The notes: a model not told the origin generated them from the sequence alone. DNA of 64,000 nt from Nocardia higoensis (GCF_015477835.1 NZ_JADLQN010000001.1:2480001-2544000), one strand, 5' to 3'; positions 1 through 9,515 are shown, counted from the first letter of the stretch. A program made the numbers and translations.

Positions 1-1794
1 GATGCGCTGACCGCCGGTGACCTTGACGTAGAGGCCGAATTCCTTGGCGACCTCGCCGATGGTGATCAGCTGCTCGGCGGTGACCTCGCCGCCGGGCATC
101 CGCGGCACCACCGAGTAGGTGCCGTTCTTCTGCAGGTTGGCCAGGAAGTGATCGTTGGTGTCCTGTAGCGCGGCGGCCTCGCCGTCGAGGATGTGATCGC
201 TCGAGGTGGAGGCCAGGATCGAGGCCACCGTCGGCTTGCAGATGTCGCAGCCGGAACCCTTGCCGTACTTGGCGATCAGGCCGGAGAAGGTGCGGATGCC
301 GGTGACCTGGACGATCTGGAACAGTTCGGCACGCGACTGCTCGAAGTGCTCGCACAGCGCCTTGGACATCTCCACGCCGGACTGTTCGAGCAGCTTCTTG
401 AGCATCGGCACACAACCGCCGCACGAGGTGCCCGCGGTGGTGCAGCTCTTGACCGCGGCGATGTCGCAGGCGCCTTCGGCGATGGCGCCGCAGATGGAGC
501 CCTTGGAAACGTTGTTGCAGGAGCAGATCTGCGCGTCGTCGGGCAGCGCGTCGGCGCCCAGTTCGGCGCCGGCCGGGGAGATCAGCGCGGCCGGATCGGC
601 GGGCAGCGGACGGCCGACCAGCGGGCGCAGCGCCGCGTACTGGCTCGCGTCGCCGACCAGGATGCCGCCGAGCAGGGTCTGCGCGTCGTCGGAGACGACC
701 AGCTTGGCGTAGGTACCCTTGGCGGCGTCGTGCAGCACGACCGACAGCGCGCCCTCGGTGGTGCCGTGCGCGTCGCCGAAGCTGGCCACGTCCACACCCA
801 TCAGCTTGAGCTTGGTCGACATGTCGGCGCCGGGGAATTCGCCCGCGCCGCCGAGCAGCCGGTCGGCGACGATCTCGGCGGTGGTGTAGCCGGGGGCGAC
901 CAGGCCGTAGCAGGTGCCCTCGACCGCGGCGCACTCGCCGATCGCCCAGATGTTCGGGTCCGAGGCCCGCATGCCCAGGTCGGTGACGATGCCGCCACGC
1001 GGACCGACGTCCAGGCCGGCGTCGCGGGCGATCTGGTCGTTGGGGCGGATGCCCGCGGAAAACACGACCAGCGCGGCGTCGATGGTCGACTCGTCGGACA
1101 GGGTCAACCGCAGGCCGGTCTCGGTCCGCTCGATCGAGGAGGTGCCCACGCCGGTGTGCACGTTCAAGCCGAGGTCGGTGACCAGGCGCTCGAGGACCGC
1201 GCCGCCGCCTTCGTCGACCTGGGCGGGCATCAGGCGATTGTTGTACTCGATGACGTGCGGCGTCATGCCGAGCAGCTTCAGCGCGTTGGCCGCCTCCAGC
1301 CCCAGCAGGCCGCCGCCGATGACCACGCCGTGCGCGCCCGGTCCGGCTGCCTCGGCGGTGGCGCGGATGCCGTCGAGATCGTCGAGGGTGCGGTAGACGA
1401 AGCAGCCGGGCAGGTCGTGACCGGGCACCGGCGGCACGAAGGCGTAGGAGCCGGTGGCCAGCACCAGCGCGTCGTAGCCGATGATCTCGCCTTCGGAGGT
1501 GGTGACCTTGCGCGCCTCGCGGTCGATGGACTCCGCGCGGCGGCCCAGCTTCAGCTCGACCAGATCGTCACCGGCGTACTCGTTGCCGGGCAACGCGAGC
1601 GCGGCCGGATCCCAGGCCCCGACGTAGGAGGACAGCCCCACCCGGTCGTAGGCGGGCAGCTGCTCCTCGCCGAGGACGACGACCTGCCAGTGCCCCGCCT
1701 CGTCGCGGGCGCGCAGCGCCTCGACGAAGCGATGCCCGACCATGCCGTGGCCGGCCACGACCACTGTCTTGCGTGTGGTGGTTTCGGGGTTCAT
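1..1794 (-). CDS. nirB: Nitrite reductase (NADH) large subunit NirB, 3' part outside the window
   Basis: Assimilatory NADH-nitrite reductase, reducing nitrite to ammonium in the cytoplasm with FAD, Fe-S and siroheme. 598 codons are visible from ATG 1794; the reading frame runs off the left edge, so the sulfite reductase-like siroheme half is only beginning. The N-terminal ~400 residues form a pyridine nucleotide-disulfide oxidoreductase fold (GxGxxG near the start, VIGGGLLGLE further on). Residues ~420-460 are a BFD-type [2Fe-2S] domain with CSC followed by CGGC, and a second CDIC cysteine pair follows. The last visible residues, VKVTGGQRI, match the family's ferredoxin-like repeat. It lies 27 bp downstream of the narK on the same strand, so a narK-nirB(-nirD) operon is likely. 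Confident. Confidence 0.95.
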   Translation of the reverse strand, partial: MNPETTTRKTVVVAGHGMVGHRFVEALRARDEAGHWQVVVLGEEQLPAYDRVGLSSYVGAWDPAALALPGNEYAGDDLVELKLGRRAESIDREARKVTTSEGEIIGYDALVLATGSYAFVPPVPGHDLPGCFVYRTLDDLDGIRATAEAAGPGAHGVVIGGGLLGLEAANALKLLGMTPHVIEYNNRLMPAQVDEGGGAVLERLVTDLGLNVHTGVGTSSIERTETGLRLTLSDESTIDAALVVFSAGIRPNDQIARDAGLDVGPRGGIVTDLGMRASDPNIWAIGECAAVEGTCYGLVAPGYTTAEIVADRLLGGAGEFPGADMSTKLKLMGVDVASFGDAHGTTEGALSVVLHDAAKGTYAKLVVSDDAQTLLGGILVGDASQYAALRPLVGRPLPADPAALISPAGAELGADALPDDAQICSCNNVSKGSICGAIAEGACDIAAVKSCTTAGTSCGGCVPMLKKLLEQSGVEMSKALCEHFEQSRAELFQIVQVTGIRTFSGLIAKYGKGSGCDICKPTVASILASTSSDHILDGEAAALQDTNDHFLANLQKNGTYSVVPRMPGGEVTAEQLITIGEVAKEFGLYVKVTGGQRI

Positions 1795-1821
1795 GAGAGA
1801 CCTCCCAGTGTGGATCGGGCG

Positions 1822-3258
1822 TCAGGCGCCGGCGGACACGACGGACGGAGTGGCGGGAGCGGATTCGACGACCGCGTCGCCCGCGGGCGAGCGCAGGCTC
1901 GGCCGGCGCATGAAGACCATCCAGGTGACCGCGGCGCAGACGATGTAGAAGGCCAGGAAGACCCAGAACGCGGTGGTCGCGGAGTTGGTGGAGGCGTAGG
2001 AAGAGCGCAGCACCAGGTTGATGCCCACGCCGCCGAGCGCGCCGATGGCGCCGACGAAGCCGATGAGCGCGCCGGAGGTGTTCTGCGACCAGGCCGAACG
2101 CGCGGCCGGGCTCATGTCCAGGCTCTTGGACTTGGCCTCGAAGACCGACGGGATGATCTTGGTGACCGCGCCGTTGCCGATGCCGGAGAGCACGAACAGG
2201 GCGACGAAGCCGATGACCAGCACGGCCATCACGCCTCCGCTCGCGACGCCCGCGTTGCCGTCGGCCATCGTGCTCGCGCCGATGACCAGCACGGTGGCGG
2301 CCATCATCGCGGCGAAGGTGGCCAGCGAGACCTTGCTGCCGCCGAGGCGGTCGGCCAGCTTGCCGCCGTAGGGGCGGGCCAGCGATCCGAGCAGCGGGCC
2401 GATGAAGGCGATCTGCGCGGCGTGCAGTGCGGCCTGGGCGGCGGTGTCCCCGCCCGCCTTGAAGCTGATCTGCAGGATCTGGCCGAAGGCGAAGCTGTAG
2501 CCGATGAACGAGCCGAAGGTGCCGATGTAGAGAAAGGCGATGGCCCAGGACTGCGGAACCTTCAGCGACTCGAGCATGAAGGACAGGTCGGCCTTCTGGT
2601 TACGCAGGTTGTCCATGTACAGCGCCGCGCCGATGCCCGCCACCGCGATGGCGACCAGGTAGATCGCGCAGATGAGGGTGGCGTACTCGTTGCCGAGGGT
2701 GGCGATGACCAGCAGGCCGATCAGCTGGATCACCGGCACGCCGATATTGCCGCCGCCCGCGTTCAAGCCCAGCGCCCAGCCTTTGAGCCGCTGCGGGTAG
2801 AAGGCGTTGATGTTGGTCATCGAGGAGGCGAAGTTGCCGCCGCCGATGCCCGCGAAGGCCGCCACCACCAGGAACGTGGTGTACGAGGTGCCGGGCTGGT
2901 TGATGAAGTACAGCGTCAGCAGCGCCGGGATCAGCAGCAGCACCGCGGAGAACACCGTCCAGTTGCGACCGCCGAAACGGGCGGTGGCCACGGTGTAGGG
3001 GATGCGCAGCAGCGCGCCGACCAGGGTCGGCACCGCCATCAGGAAGAACTTGCCCGCGGCATCGATGCCGTACTTCTCGGTCGGCATGAACAGCACCATG
3101 ACCGACCAGATCGACCAGATCGAGAATCCGACGTGCTCGGCGAACACCGACCAGATCAGATTGCGACGGGCGATGTCCTTGCCGCCCGCCTCCCAGGCGA
3201 CGACATCTTCGGCATCCCAGTGCTCGATGTTGTGGTTACGCGTCAGCGTGCTCAACAA
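1822..3258 (-). CDS. narK: NarK-type nitrate/nitrite MFS transporter (first copy)
   Basis: A 478-residue inner-membrane major facilitator protein expected to move nitrate in and/or nitrite out, feeding NirB encoded just downstream. Both family signatures are visible: the first, GGGNFASSMTNINAFYP, around residues 145-165, and the second, GIGNGAVTKIIPSVF, near residue 350. Hydrophobic stretches are consistent with about 12 membrane helices. The start is TTG at 3258, preceded by GGGAGG. Together with nirB it forms a minus-strand operon; a GTGACAC/GTGTCAC inverted repeat lies about 150 bp upstream. A second narK lies at 4425-5909, beyond a GntR regulator. Transport direction cannot be told from sequence. 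Confidence 0.93.
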   Translation of the reverse strand: MLSTLTRNHNIEHWDAEDVVAWEAGGKDIARRNLIWSVFAEHVGFSIWSIWSVMVLFMPTEKYGIDAAGKFFLMAVPTLVGALLRIPYTVATARFGGRNWTVFSAVLLLIPALLTLYFINQPGTSYTTFLVVAAFAGIGGGNFASSMTNINAFYPQRLKGWALGLNAGGGNIGVPVIQLIGLLVIATLGNEYATLICAIYLVAIAVAGIGAALYMDNLRNQKADLSFMLESLKVPQSWAIAFLYIGTFGSFIGYSFAFGQILQISFKAGGDTAAQAALHAAQIAFIGPLLGSLARPYGGKLADRLGGSKVSLATFAAMMAATVLVIGASTMADGNAGVASGGVMAVLVIGFVALFVLSGIGNGAVTKIIPSVFEAKSKSLDMSPAARSAWSQNTSGALIGFVGAIGALGGVGINLVLRSSYASTNSATTAFWVFLAFYIVCAAVTWMVFMRRPSLRSPAGDAVVESAPATPSVVSAGA

Positions 3259-3394
3259 GGGCCTCCCAAAATCGGTTGGCCCCCACGGTAGGGAGTAGGT
3301 ATTGCCGAAATGCTGCCGTGCGTGACGGGTCGATCAACGGTTGCTCACCTGTTCCGGCGAGCCGAGGTGAGTTCCGTGCTCGTGTTTCGCGCAT

Positions 3395-3431
3395 GTGACA
3401 CAGCGGTTTTCGGCAGGTCACGAAGTGTCAC
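3395..3431. promoter_or_regulatory. Inverted repeat GTGACAC/GTGTCAC upstream of narK-nirB
   Basis: In the 343-bp gap between the divergent narK and gntR genes, GTGACAC (3395-3401) and GTGTCAC (3425-3431) form a perfect 7-bp inverted repeat. The arms start 30 bp apart, close to three helical turns. A regulator site is a reasonable guess; the neighbouring GntR protein or a Crp/nitrate regulator are candidates. Nothing else coding was seen in 3259-3601. Confidence 0.35.
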
Positions 3432-3601
3432 GGGCCACCGGAAGCGGGCTGTGAGTGTGACGCGCACAGCATGCGCCCCCCTCGTGTCCCTCGCAACCGG
3501 AACGTCGTGGCACCCGCTCAGGGGCGGCTCTCGGCACCCAGATTCATGGGATGATCCGATGAAACGAGCCGGCCGAACAGATCAGCGGTACCCTGTTTTT
3601 C

Positions 3602-4279
3602 GTGCAACCCGTCCGGCGCACCAGCCTCATCGCCCAGGTAACCGAGCAACTGCGCGCCGAGGTCCGCTCCGGCCGGTGGCCGATCGGCTCCCGCATTCCC
3701 ACCGAACCCGAACTCACCGAATTGACCGGCACCGGGCGCAATACCGTCCGCGAAGCCGTGCAGGCCCTCGTGCACGCGGGGATGCTGCAGCGCCGCCAGG
3801 GTTCGGGCACCTACGTCGTGGCGGGCTCGGAGGTCGGCGGCACCCTCGGCAAGTACTTCGCCGACGCCCGCGACCGTGACGTGATCGAACTGCGTCTGGC
3901 ACTGGACACTACCGCCGCCGCGCTGGCCGCGCGCCGCCGCGACGACGACGACATCGCCGAACTGCGCAGGCTGCTCGCGGCACGCGTCGCCCAGGACTGG
4001 CGCCTCGACCCCGAGGCGATGGCCACCGACGTGGCGTTGCACCGCGCGATCGTGGCCGCCAGTCACAATGCCGTCTATCTGGAGTTCTACGACTCGCTGG
4101 TGTCCCGGATCGAAGAGGTCAACCGCGCGCACGCCGCGAAGACCGACCAGTCCTATAGCGACGAGCACACCGCACTCGTCCAGGCGATCATCGACGGCGA
4201 TCCCGAGCGGGCCGCCCGGACCGCGCGCTGCCTTCTGCACACGGTCCTGGCCGTGTATCCCGATCCCGACCTCGCGTGA
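3602..4279 (+). CDS. GntR-family (FadR/FCD type) transcriptional regulator
   Basis: A 225-residue DNA-binding repressor or activator. Residues ~8-75 are a winged helix typical of GntR proteins (PTEPELTELTGTGRNTVREAVQAL, then RRQGSGTYVV). The remainder is an alpha-helical FCD ligand domain with the usual spaced His/Asp positions (ALHRAIVAAS, HTALVQAI). The GTG at 3602 has no ribosome-binding site, but TACCCT (3589-3594) ends 7 nt before it, so a leaderless transcript is likely. It sits between two narK genes and reads toward the second, so nitrate or nitrogen control is the obvious inference; the ligand is unknown. Confidence 0.85.
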   Translation: MQPVRRTSLIAQVTEQLRAEVRSGRWPIGSRIPTEPELTELTGTGRNTVREAVQALVHAGMLQRRQGSGTYVVAGSEVGGTLGKYFADARDRDVIELRLALDTTAAALAARRRDDDDIAELRRLLAARVAQDWRLDPEAMATDVALHRAIVAASHNAVYLEFYDSLVSRIEEVNRAHAAKTDQSYSDEHTALVQAIIDGDPERAARTARCLLHTVLAVYPDPDLA

Positions 4280-4424
4280 CCGACCCGACGTAACCAACTG
4301 TGCACCACGCGCGGTCCCGCGATGTGAGACGGATTTGCCGGGAACGTCACCGGCGCTCATGGCGACGCAACAACCGGCTTCTACGTTCGACTCGACCGAA
4401 TTACGAGGCGTCGAGAGGAAGCCG

Positions 4425-5909
4425 ATGACCGCCACAGCAGCTGCCGCCGGCCAGCATTCGGAAACGCCGGCATTCACGCACCAGAAGCGTGGACGCTGGC
4501 TCGACAGATGGGATCCCGACAACACCGCGTTCTGGGAATCCGGCGGAAGCCGCACCGCCCGAAAGAATCTCGGCTTCTCGGTGTTCGCGGAGAACCTCGG
4601 ATTCAGCGTCTGGGTCATCTGGGGCACCGTTGTCACCAGCATGGGCGCCGCGGGCTTCTCGTTCCTCGAGGGACTCGGCAAGGGCAACCCGATCGCGGTG
4701 AGCAACGCGCTGCTGCTGACCTCCACCCCGACCCTGGTCGGTGCGGCGCTGCGCATCCCCTACACCTTCGCCATCCCTCGCTTCGGCGGCCGCGCGTTCA
4801 CCGCGTTCAGTGCCGCGATGTTGCTGATCCCGACTCTCGGCCTGGCCTGGTTCGTCAACCAGCCCGGCACGCCGATGTGGGTGTTCATGCTGCTGGCCGC
4901 GCTCGCCGGTTTCGGCGGCGGCAACTTCTCCTCGTCGATGGCCAACATCTCGTTCTTCTTCCCCGAGGGCAAGAAGGGCGCCGCGCTGGGTATCAACGCC
5001 GCGGGCGGCAACCTCGGCGTCGCGCAGACCCAGCTGATACTGCCCCTGCTGATCACCCTCGGCACCCACCTGACCGCGAAAGACGCGGCGGGCTACCGAT
5101 TCGGCATCACGCTCTCGGTCCTGGTCTGGGTGCCGTTCATCCTGATCGCGACCTTCGGCGCGCTGCGCTACATGGACTCCATCACCACCGCCAAGTCCGA
5201 CGGCAAGTCCTACAAGCTGGCCCTCACCAATCGGCACACCTGGGTGATGTCGTTCCTCTACATCGGCACCTTCGGCTCGTTCATCGGCTTCTCCTTCGCC
5301 TTCCCGACCCTGATCAAGGCCAACTTCCCCGACCTGGCCAAGATCAGCTGGATCACCACCCTGGGCAATCTGGCCTTCCTCGGCGCGCTCGTCGGCTCGT
5401 TCAGCCGTCCGCTCGGCGGGTGGATCTCCGACAAGATGGGCGGGGCGAAGATCACCGTGGCGGTCTTCACCGGCATGGCGCTGTCGGTGGCGGCCATCGT
5501 GGCGGCGCTGGAGCTGCGCAGTTTTCCGCTGTACCTGACCGCGTTCCTGGTGCTGTTCGTACTCACCGGTATCGGCAACGGCTCGACCTACCGGATGATC
5601 CCGTCGATCTTCAGCGCGGAATCCAAGAAGTACGCCGCCGAACACGGCCTCGACCTGACCGAAGCCGCGGCCTCGGCCAAGCGGCAGGCCGGTGCGGCGA
5701 TCGGCGTCATCGGCGCGATCGGCGCCTCCGGCGGGTACCTGCTGCAGCAGGCGCTTCGACTGTCCAACATCAACTTCGGCAGCATGACCCCGGCATTCTG
5801 GGCCTACGCGGGAGCCTTCCTGGTGATGGCCGGCGTCACCTGGTTCTTCTACCTGCGTTCCTCGTTCGTGGTCGGGCGGGTCCCCTCGCTGGCTTACGCA
5901 CGGGTGTGA
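4425..5909 (+). CDS. NarK-type nitrate/nitrite MFS transporter (second copy)
   Basis: A 494-residue membrane transporter paralogous to the NarK at 1822-3258, with the same signatures: GGGNFSSSMANISFFFP near residue 165 and GIGNGSTYRMIPSIF near residue 385. Its N-terminus is longer by some 20 residues and loop lengths differ, so it is diverged rather than a recent duplicate. ATG 4425 is chosen because GAGAGGAAG lies just ahead; an in-frame ATG at 4359 would add 22 residues. It follows the GntR gene by 145 bp and ends before a strong hairpin. Having two NarK types often separates nitrate uptake from nitrite export, but which copy does which cannot be read here. Confidence 0.92.
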   Translation: MTATAAAAGQHSETPAFTHQKRGRWLDRWDPDNTAFWESGGSRTARKNLGFSVFAENLGFSVWVIWGTVVTSMGAAGFSFLEGLGKGNPIAVSNALLLTSTPTLVGAALRIPYTFAIPRFGGRAFTAFSAAMLLIPTLGLAWFVNQPGTPMWVFMLLAALAGFGGGNFSSSMANISFFFPEGKKGAALGINAAGGNLGVAQTQLILPLLITLGTHLTAKDAAGYRFGITLSVLVWVPFILIATFGALRYMDSITTAKSDGKSYKLALTNRHTWVMSFLYIGTFGSFIGFSFAFPTLIKANFPDLAKISWITTLGNLAFLGALVGSFSRPLGGWISDKMGGAKITVAVFTGMALSVAAIVAALELRSFPLYLTAFLVLFVLTGIGNGSTYRMIPSIFSAESKKYAAEHGLDLTEAAASAKRQAGAAIGVIGAIGASGGYLLQQALRLSNINFGSMTPAFWAYAGAFLVMAGVTWFFYLRSSFVVGRVPSLAYARV

Positions 5910-5967
5910 CGTCTGCCCGCCGACTCGGTGTCGGCGAGTCCTGAACCGGAACATCCTCTGTGTCAAC

Positions 5968-5999
5968 GAATGCCGCGCCGGTCCACCGGCGCGGCATTC
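5968..5999 (+). terminator. Hairpin terminator after second narK
   Basis: A perfect 14-bp stem (5968-5981 with 5986-5999) around a TCCA loop, 58 bp after the narK stop. No T-run follows, as is common for actinobacterial hairpins. The next gene converges from the other strand and ends at 6193. Nothing else was recognised in 6000-6192. Confidence 0.7.
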
Positions 6000-6192
6000 T
6001 CCTGCCCGGACACATCCGGGGTGACGAACACAGCCGGATGCCGAGCCCGTAGGCCGCCGATGCCGATGACAGCGGGGGCGAAGCGGTGGGGCGAACCGAC
6101 ATCGACGCGGTACCGGCTCTCGGTGACCGGGCGCTCCGCACCGGAGCGCAGGTACCGACCGACCGAGCGATCGGAGCAGGAAGCGGACCACG

Positions 6193-7053
6193 TCAGAGCA
6201 GAAAGCGGACCATGTCCGCGGTGCGCGCCAATCCCGGGAACGCATCGGGTGTCGAGCGTGGATGCAGTGCGTGCACCGCGAGCCGAAACATGACCGCTCG
6301 CAACAACATCTGCGGCCACTCGGGTAGCTCCGACCAGCGCTCGAGCAGGCCGTCGTCGGCGCCGCCCCACGACAGCGCGTCGACCACCACCACGCCCGCC
6401 GCCCAGGGGGCGGGCCGCCAGTACGGCACGATGTCGGACAGGCCGGGCACCTCGGCACCCTGGAACAGCACGGTGCCGAACAGGTCGCCGTGCACGAGTT
6501 GCGGCGGAGTGCGCACCTGCTTGCGCAGAGTGGCCAGCTGACCGATCAGTTCCAGGCTGCGATGACCGTCCGGTGTGCTGGGCGTGGCGATCCCGCCCGC
6601 GCGCAGGCTGCGCAGCGGCACCTGTTCCCAGGCGGCGCGGTCGGCGGCGACGAAGATGTCCACCTCGGCCCAGGGCGCGATGGGTGGTTGGGCCAGGAAC
6701 CGGGGACGTTCCAGGTCCGCGGTGGCCTGGTGCAGCCGCAGCGACACCGAGACGACTTCGTCGTGACGTGGTTGCGGGGCGCCGGACAGATAGGTGTCGG
6801 CGCGCCAGCCCGACACCACATACCTGCCGTCGGTGGCGCGCACCGGCCGCGCCAGCCGCAGACCGTCCACGCGCAGCGTCTCGCGGACCCGCGCCGACCA
6901 CGCGGCTCTCGCGTGATCGGCGACCGGCGTCAGCACCACGTCGCCACAGCGCCAGCCCCCCTCCCAGTCGCCCAGGTAGACGGGCGCGATCCCACGCAGA
7001 CCGAACGTGGAGCGCACGTGCTCGGGGGGTTCCGCGTCGCCGGGGGTGGTCAC
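6193..7053 (-). CDS. TIGR02569-type actinobacterial protein with phosphotransferase-like motifs
   Basis: A 286-residue protein of the actinobacterial family catalogued as TIGR02569, usually found beside moeZ as here. Function is unknown. The C-terminal half resembles an aminoglycoside phosphotransferase/choline kinase fold: QLVHGDLFGTVLF in the place of the catalytic HGD loop, and LSDIVPYWRP in the place of the metal-binding Asp. In HGDLFGTVLF the Asn expected after the HGD loop is not evident, so kinase activity is doubtful. The GTG at 7053 is the likely start; the open frame upstream in the moeZ region is a shadow. It reads in the same direction as moeZ, 98 bp downstream. Confidence 0.8.
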   Translation of the reverse strand: MTTPGDAEPPEHVRSTFGLRGIAPVYLGDWEGGWRCGDVVLTPVADHARAAWSARVRETLRVDGLRLARPVRATDGRYVVSGWRADTYLSGAPQPRHDEVVSVSLRLHQATADLERPRFLAQPPIAPWAEVDIFVAADRAAWEQVPLRSLRAGGIATPSTPDGHRSLELIGQLATLRKQVRTPPQLVHGDLFGTVLFQGAEVPGLSDIVPYWRPAPWAAGVVVVDALSWGGADDGLLERWSELPEWPQMLLRAVMFRLAVHALHPRSTPDAFPGLARTADMVRFLL

Positions 7054-7151
7054 GACTCGTACGTTAACGCCGTGACGACGCCCGATTCGGTACGGCGCGC
7101 CGTGGGTGCAGCGTCCGTGATCTGCCGAGGTCCGACGCGGTGCGGAGGCTG

Positions 7152-8336
7152 TCAGTAAACCGGCAGCGACGGGTCGATCTGGGTGGCCCAGGCCACGATG
7201 CCGCCCTGCACATGGGTGGCATCGGAGAAACCGGCGCTCTTGAGCACGGCCAGCGCTTCGGCCGAGCGGATGCCGGTCTTGCAGTACAGCACGATCGGCC
7301 GGTTCTGCGGCAGATCGGAGAGCGCTTCGCCGGAGAGGATGCGATCCTTCGGGATCAGCGTGGCGCCCTCGATACGCACGATGTCCCACTCGACCGGCTC
7401 GCGCACATCGATCAGCTCGATCTCCTTGCCCGAGTCGATCAGATCCTCGAGCTCCTTCGCGGTGATCGTGGACCCGGCGGAAGCGGCCTGGCCTTCCTCG
7501 GACACCACACCGCAGAAAGCCTCGTAGTCGATCAGCTCGGTGATCGGGCGACGTTCCGGATCGCGACGCAGCTTGATGGTCCGATAGGTCATGTCCAGTG
7601 CGTCGTAGACCATCAGCCTGCCCAGCAGCGGCTCGCCGATGCCGGTGATCAGCTTGATCGCCTCGGTGACCATGATCGAGCCGATCGAAGCGCACAACAC
7701 GCCGAGCACGCCACCTTCGGCGCAGGAGGGCACCATGCCCGGCGGCGGGGCCTCGGGGTAGAGGTCGCGGTAGTTGATGCCGCGGCCGTCCGGCGCGTCC
7801 TCCCAGAACACCGAGGCCTGGCCCTCGAACCGGTAGATCGACCCCCAGACGTACGGCTTGCCCGCCAGCACGGCGGCGTCGTTGACCAGGTAACGGGTGG
7901 CGAAGTTGTCGGTGCCGTCCAGGATCAGGTCGTACTGGGCGAACAGTTCCACGGCATTGTCCGGTTCCAGACGGAACTGGTGCAGCCGCACGTCCACATC
8001 CGAGTTGATCTCGAGAATGGAATCGCGGGCGCTCTCGGCCTTCGGCCTGCCGATGTCGGACTGACCGTGGATGACCTGACGCTGCAGATTCGACGCGTCG
8101 ACCTCGTCGAACTCCACGATGCCGAGCGTGCCGACACCTGCGGCGGCCAGATACAGCAGGGCGGGTGAGCCGAGTCCGCCCGCGCCGATCACCAGCACCT
8201 TGGCGTTCCTCAGCCGCTTCTGCCCGTCCACACCCACGTCGGGAATGATCAGGTGGCGGCTGTAGCGAGCGATCTCGTCCTTGCTCAGATCCGCGGCCGG
8301 CTCGACCAGCGGCGGCAGGGACTTCGATAGTGACAC
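7152..8336 (-). CDS. moeZ: Adenylyltransferase/sulfurtransferase MoeZ
   Basis: Activates sulfur-carrier proteins (MoaD, CysO, ThiS-like) by C-terminal adenylation and then transfers sulfur. The 394-residue protein has an E1/ThiF domain (residues ~20-260; GAGGLGSP nucleotide loop, DGTDNFATRYL) and a C-terminal rhodanese domain with the active-site loop CKTGIRS near residue 355. The GTG at 8336 is preferred over ATG 8354 because CGAGGAG precedes it at the right spacing and the resulting N-terminus, leading into KSLPPLVEPA, matches the mycobacterial protein. The two CxxC zinc ligands of E. coli MoeB are not evident, as is usual for MoeZ. Confidence 0.94.
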   Translation of the reverse strand: MSLSKSLPPLVEPAADLSKDEIARYSRHLIIPDVGVDGQKRLRNAKVLVIGAGGLGSPALLYLAAAGVGTLGIVEFDEVDASNLQRQVIHGQSDIGRPKAESARDSILEINSDVDVRLHQFRLEPDNAVELFAQYDLILDGTDNFATRYLVNDAAVLAGKPYVWGSIYRFEGQASVFWEDAPDGRGINYRDLYPEAPPPGMVPSCAEGGVLGVLCASIGSIMVTEAIKLITGIGEPLLGRLMVYDALDMTYRTIKLRRDPERRPITELIDYEAFCGVVSEEGQAASAGSTITAKELEDLIDSGKEIELIDVREPVEWDIVRIEGATLIPKDRILSGEALSDLPQNRPIVLYCKTGIRSAEALAVLKSAGFSDATHVQGGIVAWATQIDPSLPVY

Positions 8337-8432
8337 GTCGGGGACTCCTCGCATCGTGTGGGCCGAATCCCGAGGTACAACGTCGGGGAATGGGTTGTTC
8401 TTCCCGGTACCGCCCGGCGGCGGTCCGGCTGG

Positions 8433-9515
8433 TCAGCCGCGCGGATAGGGCCAGGGATTGAACCGGCAACTCTTGCTGTCCATCGGCACCACCCCGCCCG
8501 GATCGAGAGCGGCGATGGCGTCGTTGTCGGTACCGAAGGTCTGCTGCATCATGATCGGCGCCAGGCCGCCGTCGGTCTCACACGGCTGATGCTGGTGGTA
8601 CCCGATCGCATGGCCGACCTCGTGATTGACCAGGTATTGACGGTAGGAGCCGATGTCGCCGTCGAAGGCCAGGGCGCCGCGCACCCAGCGCGCCTCCGAG
8701 AGCAGCACCCGGTCCAGGCCGGCGTTGTAGCAGGAGGAATCGATGGGGATCTCGAAACCACAGGCCGTCCGGACCGTCTGGCGCGAGGTGAGCGAGATAC
8801 GGAAATCGGGAGTGCCCGCATCGACGCGGCGGAAGGCGAACTTCGGATCGTGCACCCAGCTCTTGGGATTGGCCAGGGTGCTGTCGATCATCTTCGCCAC
8901 CGAGGCATCACCGCCGAAACCCGAGGTGTCCACACCGTTCTCGATCTCGACGGTGTAGGAGAAGTGGTATTCGGTTCCCGAGCCCACCTCGGGACTCGTA
9001 CCGGGGACCACCCGCCACTGGCCCGTGCCCGCCTCGGCGAAGGGGCCGCCGTCGGGCAGCGCGCCGGTCGGCAGATCGGCGGGGAAGGTGCCGTCACCGG
9101 GCGGAGCGCCGATCACGCCGCCCTCGGTCGGCGCGCTCAGTGCGCCGAATCCGGGTTCCTCACCGTCGGCGGTGAGGCCGGGACCACCGCGCATCGCGTC
9201 GACCAGCACCAGCGCGGTCACGGTCAGCAACACCGGCAGGGCGTAGGCGCGCCAGCCGTAGGTGGACACGAAGCGGCCGAGCGCGCTCTGCTTCTTGACC
9301 GGGCGATCGGGGCGCGGAGCACGGCGGGCGTTGTCGGTGGCGGCGGTCGGGTCCCAGCGGGCGCGCAGCGGTTGACGGGAACGGTCGGGACGCGCCCAGG
9401 TCTCGGTCGCGGTTCCCGGGGATCGGCCGTTGCCTGCGAGTGCGTCCGGCCGCGATGCCACTCCCGAGGTCACATCGTGCCCGCCGCCGGACGGTCTTTC
9501 CGTTCGGTCGGTCAC
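8433..9515 (-). CDS. DUF3152 membrane-anchored protein with a metzincin-like zinc motif
   Basis: About 360 residues: a Pro/Arg-rich cytoplasmic start, one transmembrane helix (YALPVLLTVTALVLVDAM, around residues 90-110), a low-complexity linker, then an extracellular domain carrying NHEVGHAIGYHQH near residues 298-310. HExxHxxGxxH is the zinc-binding motif of metzincin proteases, and conserved cysteines around it suggest disulfides. This corresponds to the Rv3207c-type DUF3152 family; proteolysis is inferred from the motif. GTG 9515 is taken as the start; ATG 9551 is possible. It is divergent from fasR, 199 bp apart. Confidence 0.85.
   Translation of the reverse strand: MTDRTERPSGGGHDVTSGVASRPDALAGNGRSPGTATETWARPDRSRQPLRARWDPTAATDNARRAPRPDRPVKKQSALGRFVSTYGWRAYALPVLLTVTALVLVDAMRGGPGLTADGEEPGFGALSAPTEGGVIGAPPGDGTFPADLPTGALPDGGPFAEAGTGQWRVVPGTSPEVGSGTEYHFSYTVEIENGVDTSGFGGDASVAKMIDSTLANPKSWVHDPKFAFRRVDAGTPDFRISLTSRQTVRTACGFEIPIDSSCYNAGLDRVLLSEARWVRGALAFDGDIGSYRQYLVNHEVGHAIGYHQHQPCETDGGLAPIMMQQTFGTDNDAIAALDPGGVVPMDSKSCRFNPWPYPRG

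Noticed and set aside
193..3291. 1032-codon open frame on the plus strand
   Set aside because: It is the antisense shadow of nirB and narK, both of which have clear motifs; the translation is Gly/Arg/Asp-rich without any domain.
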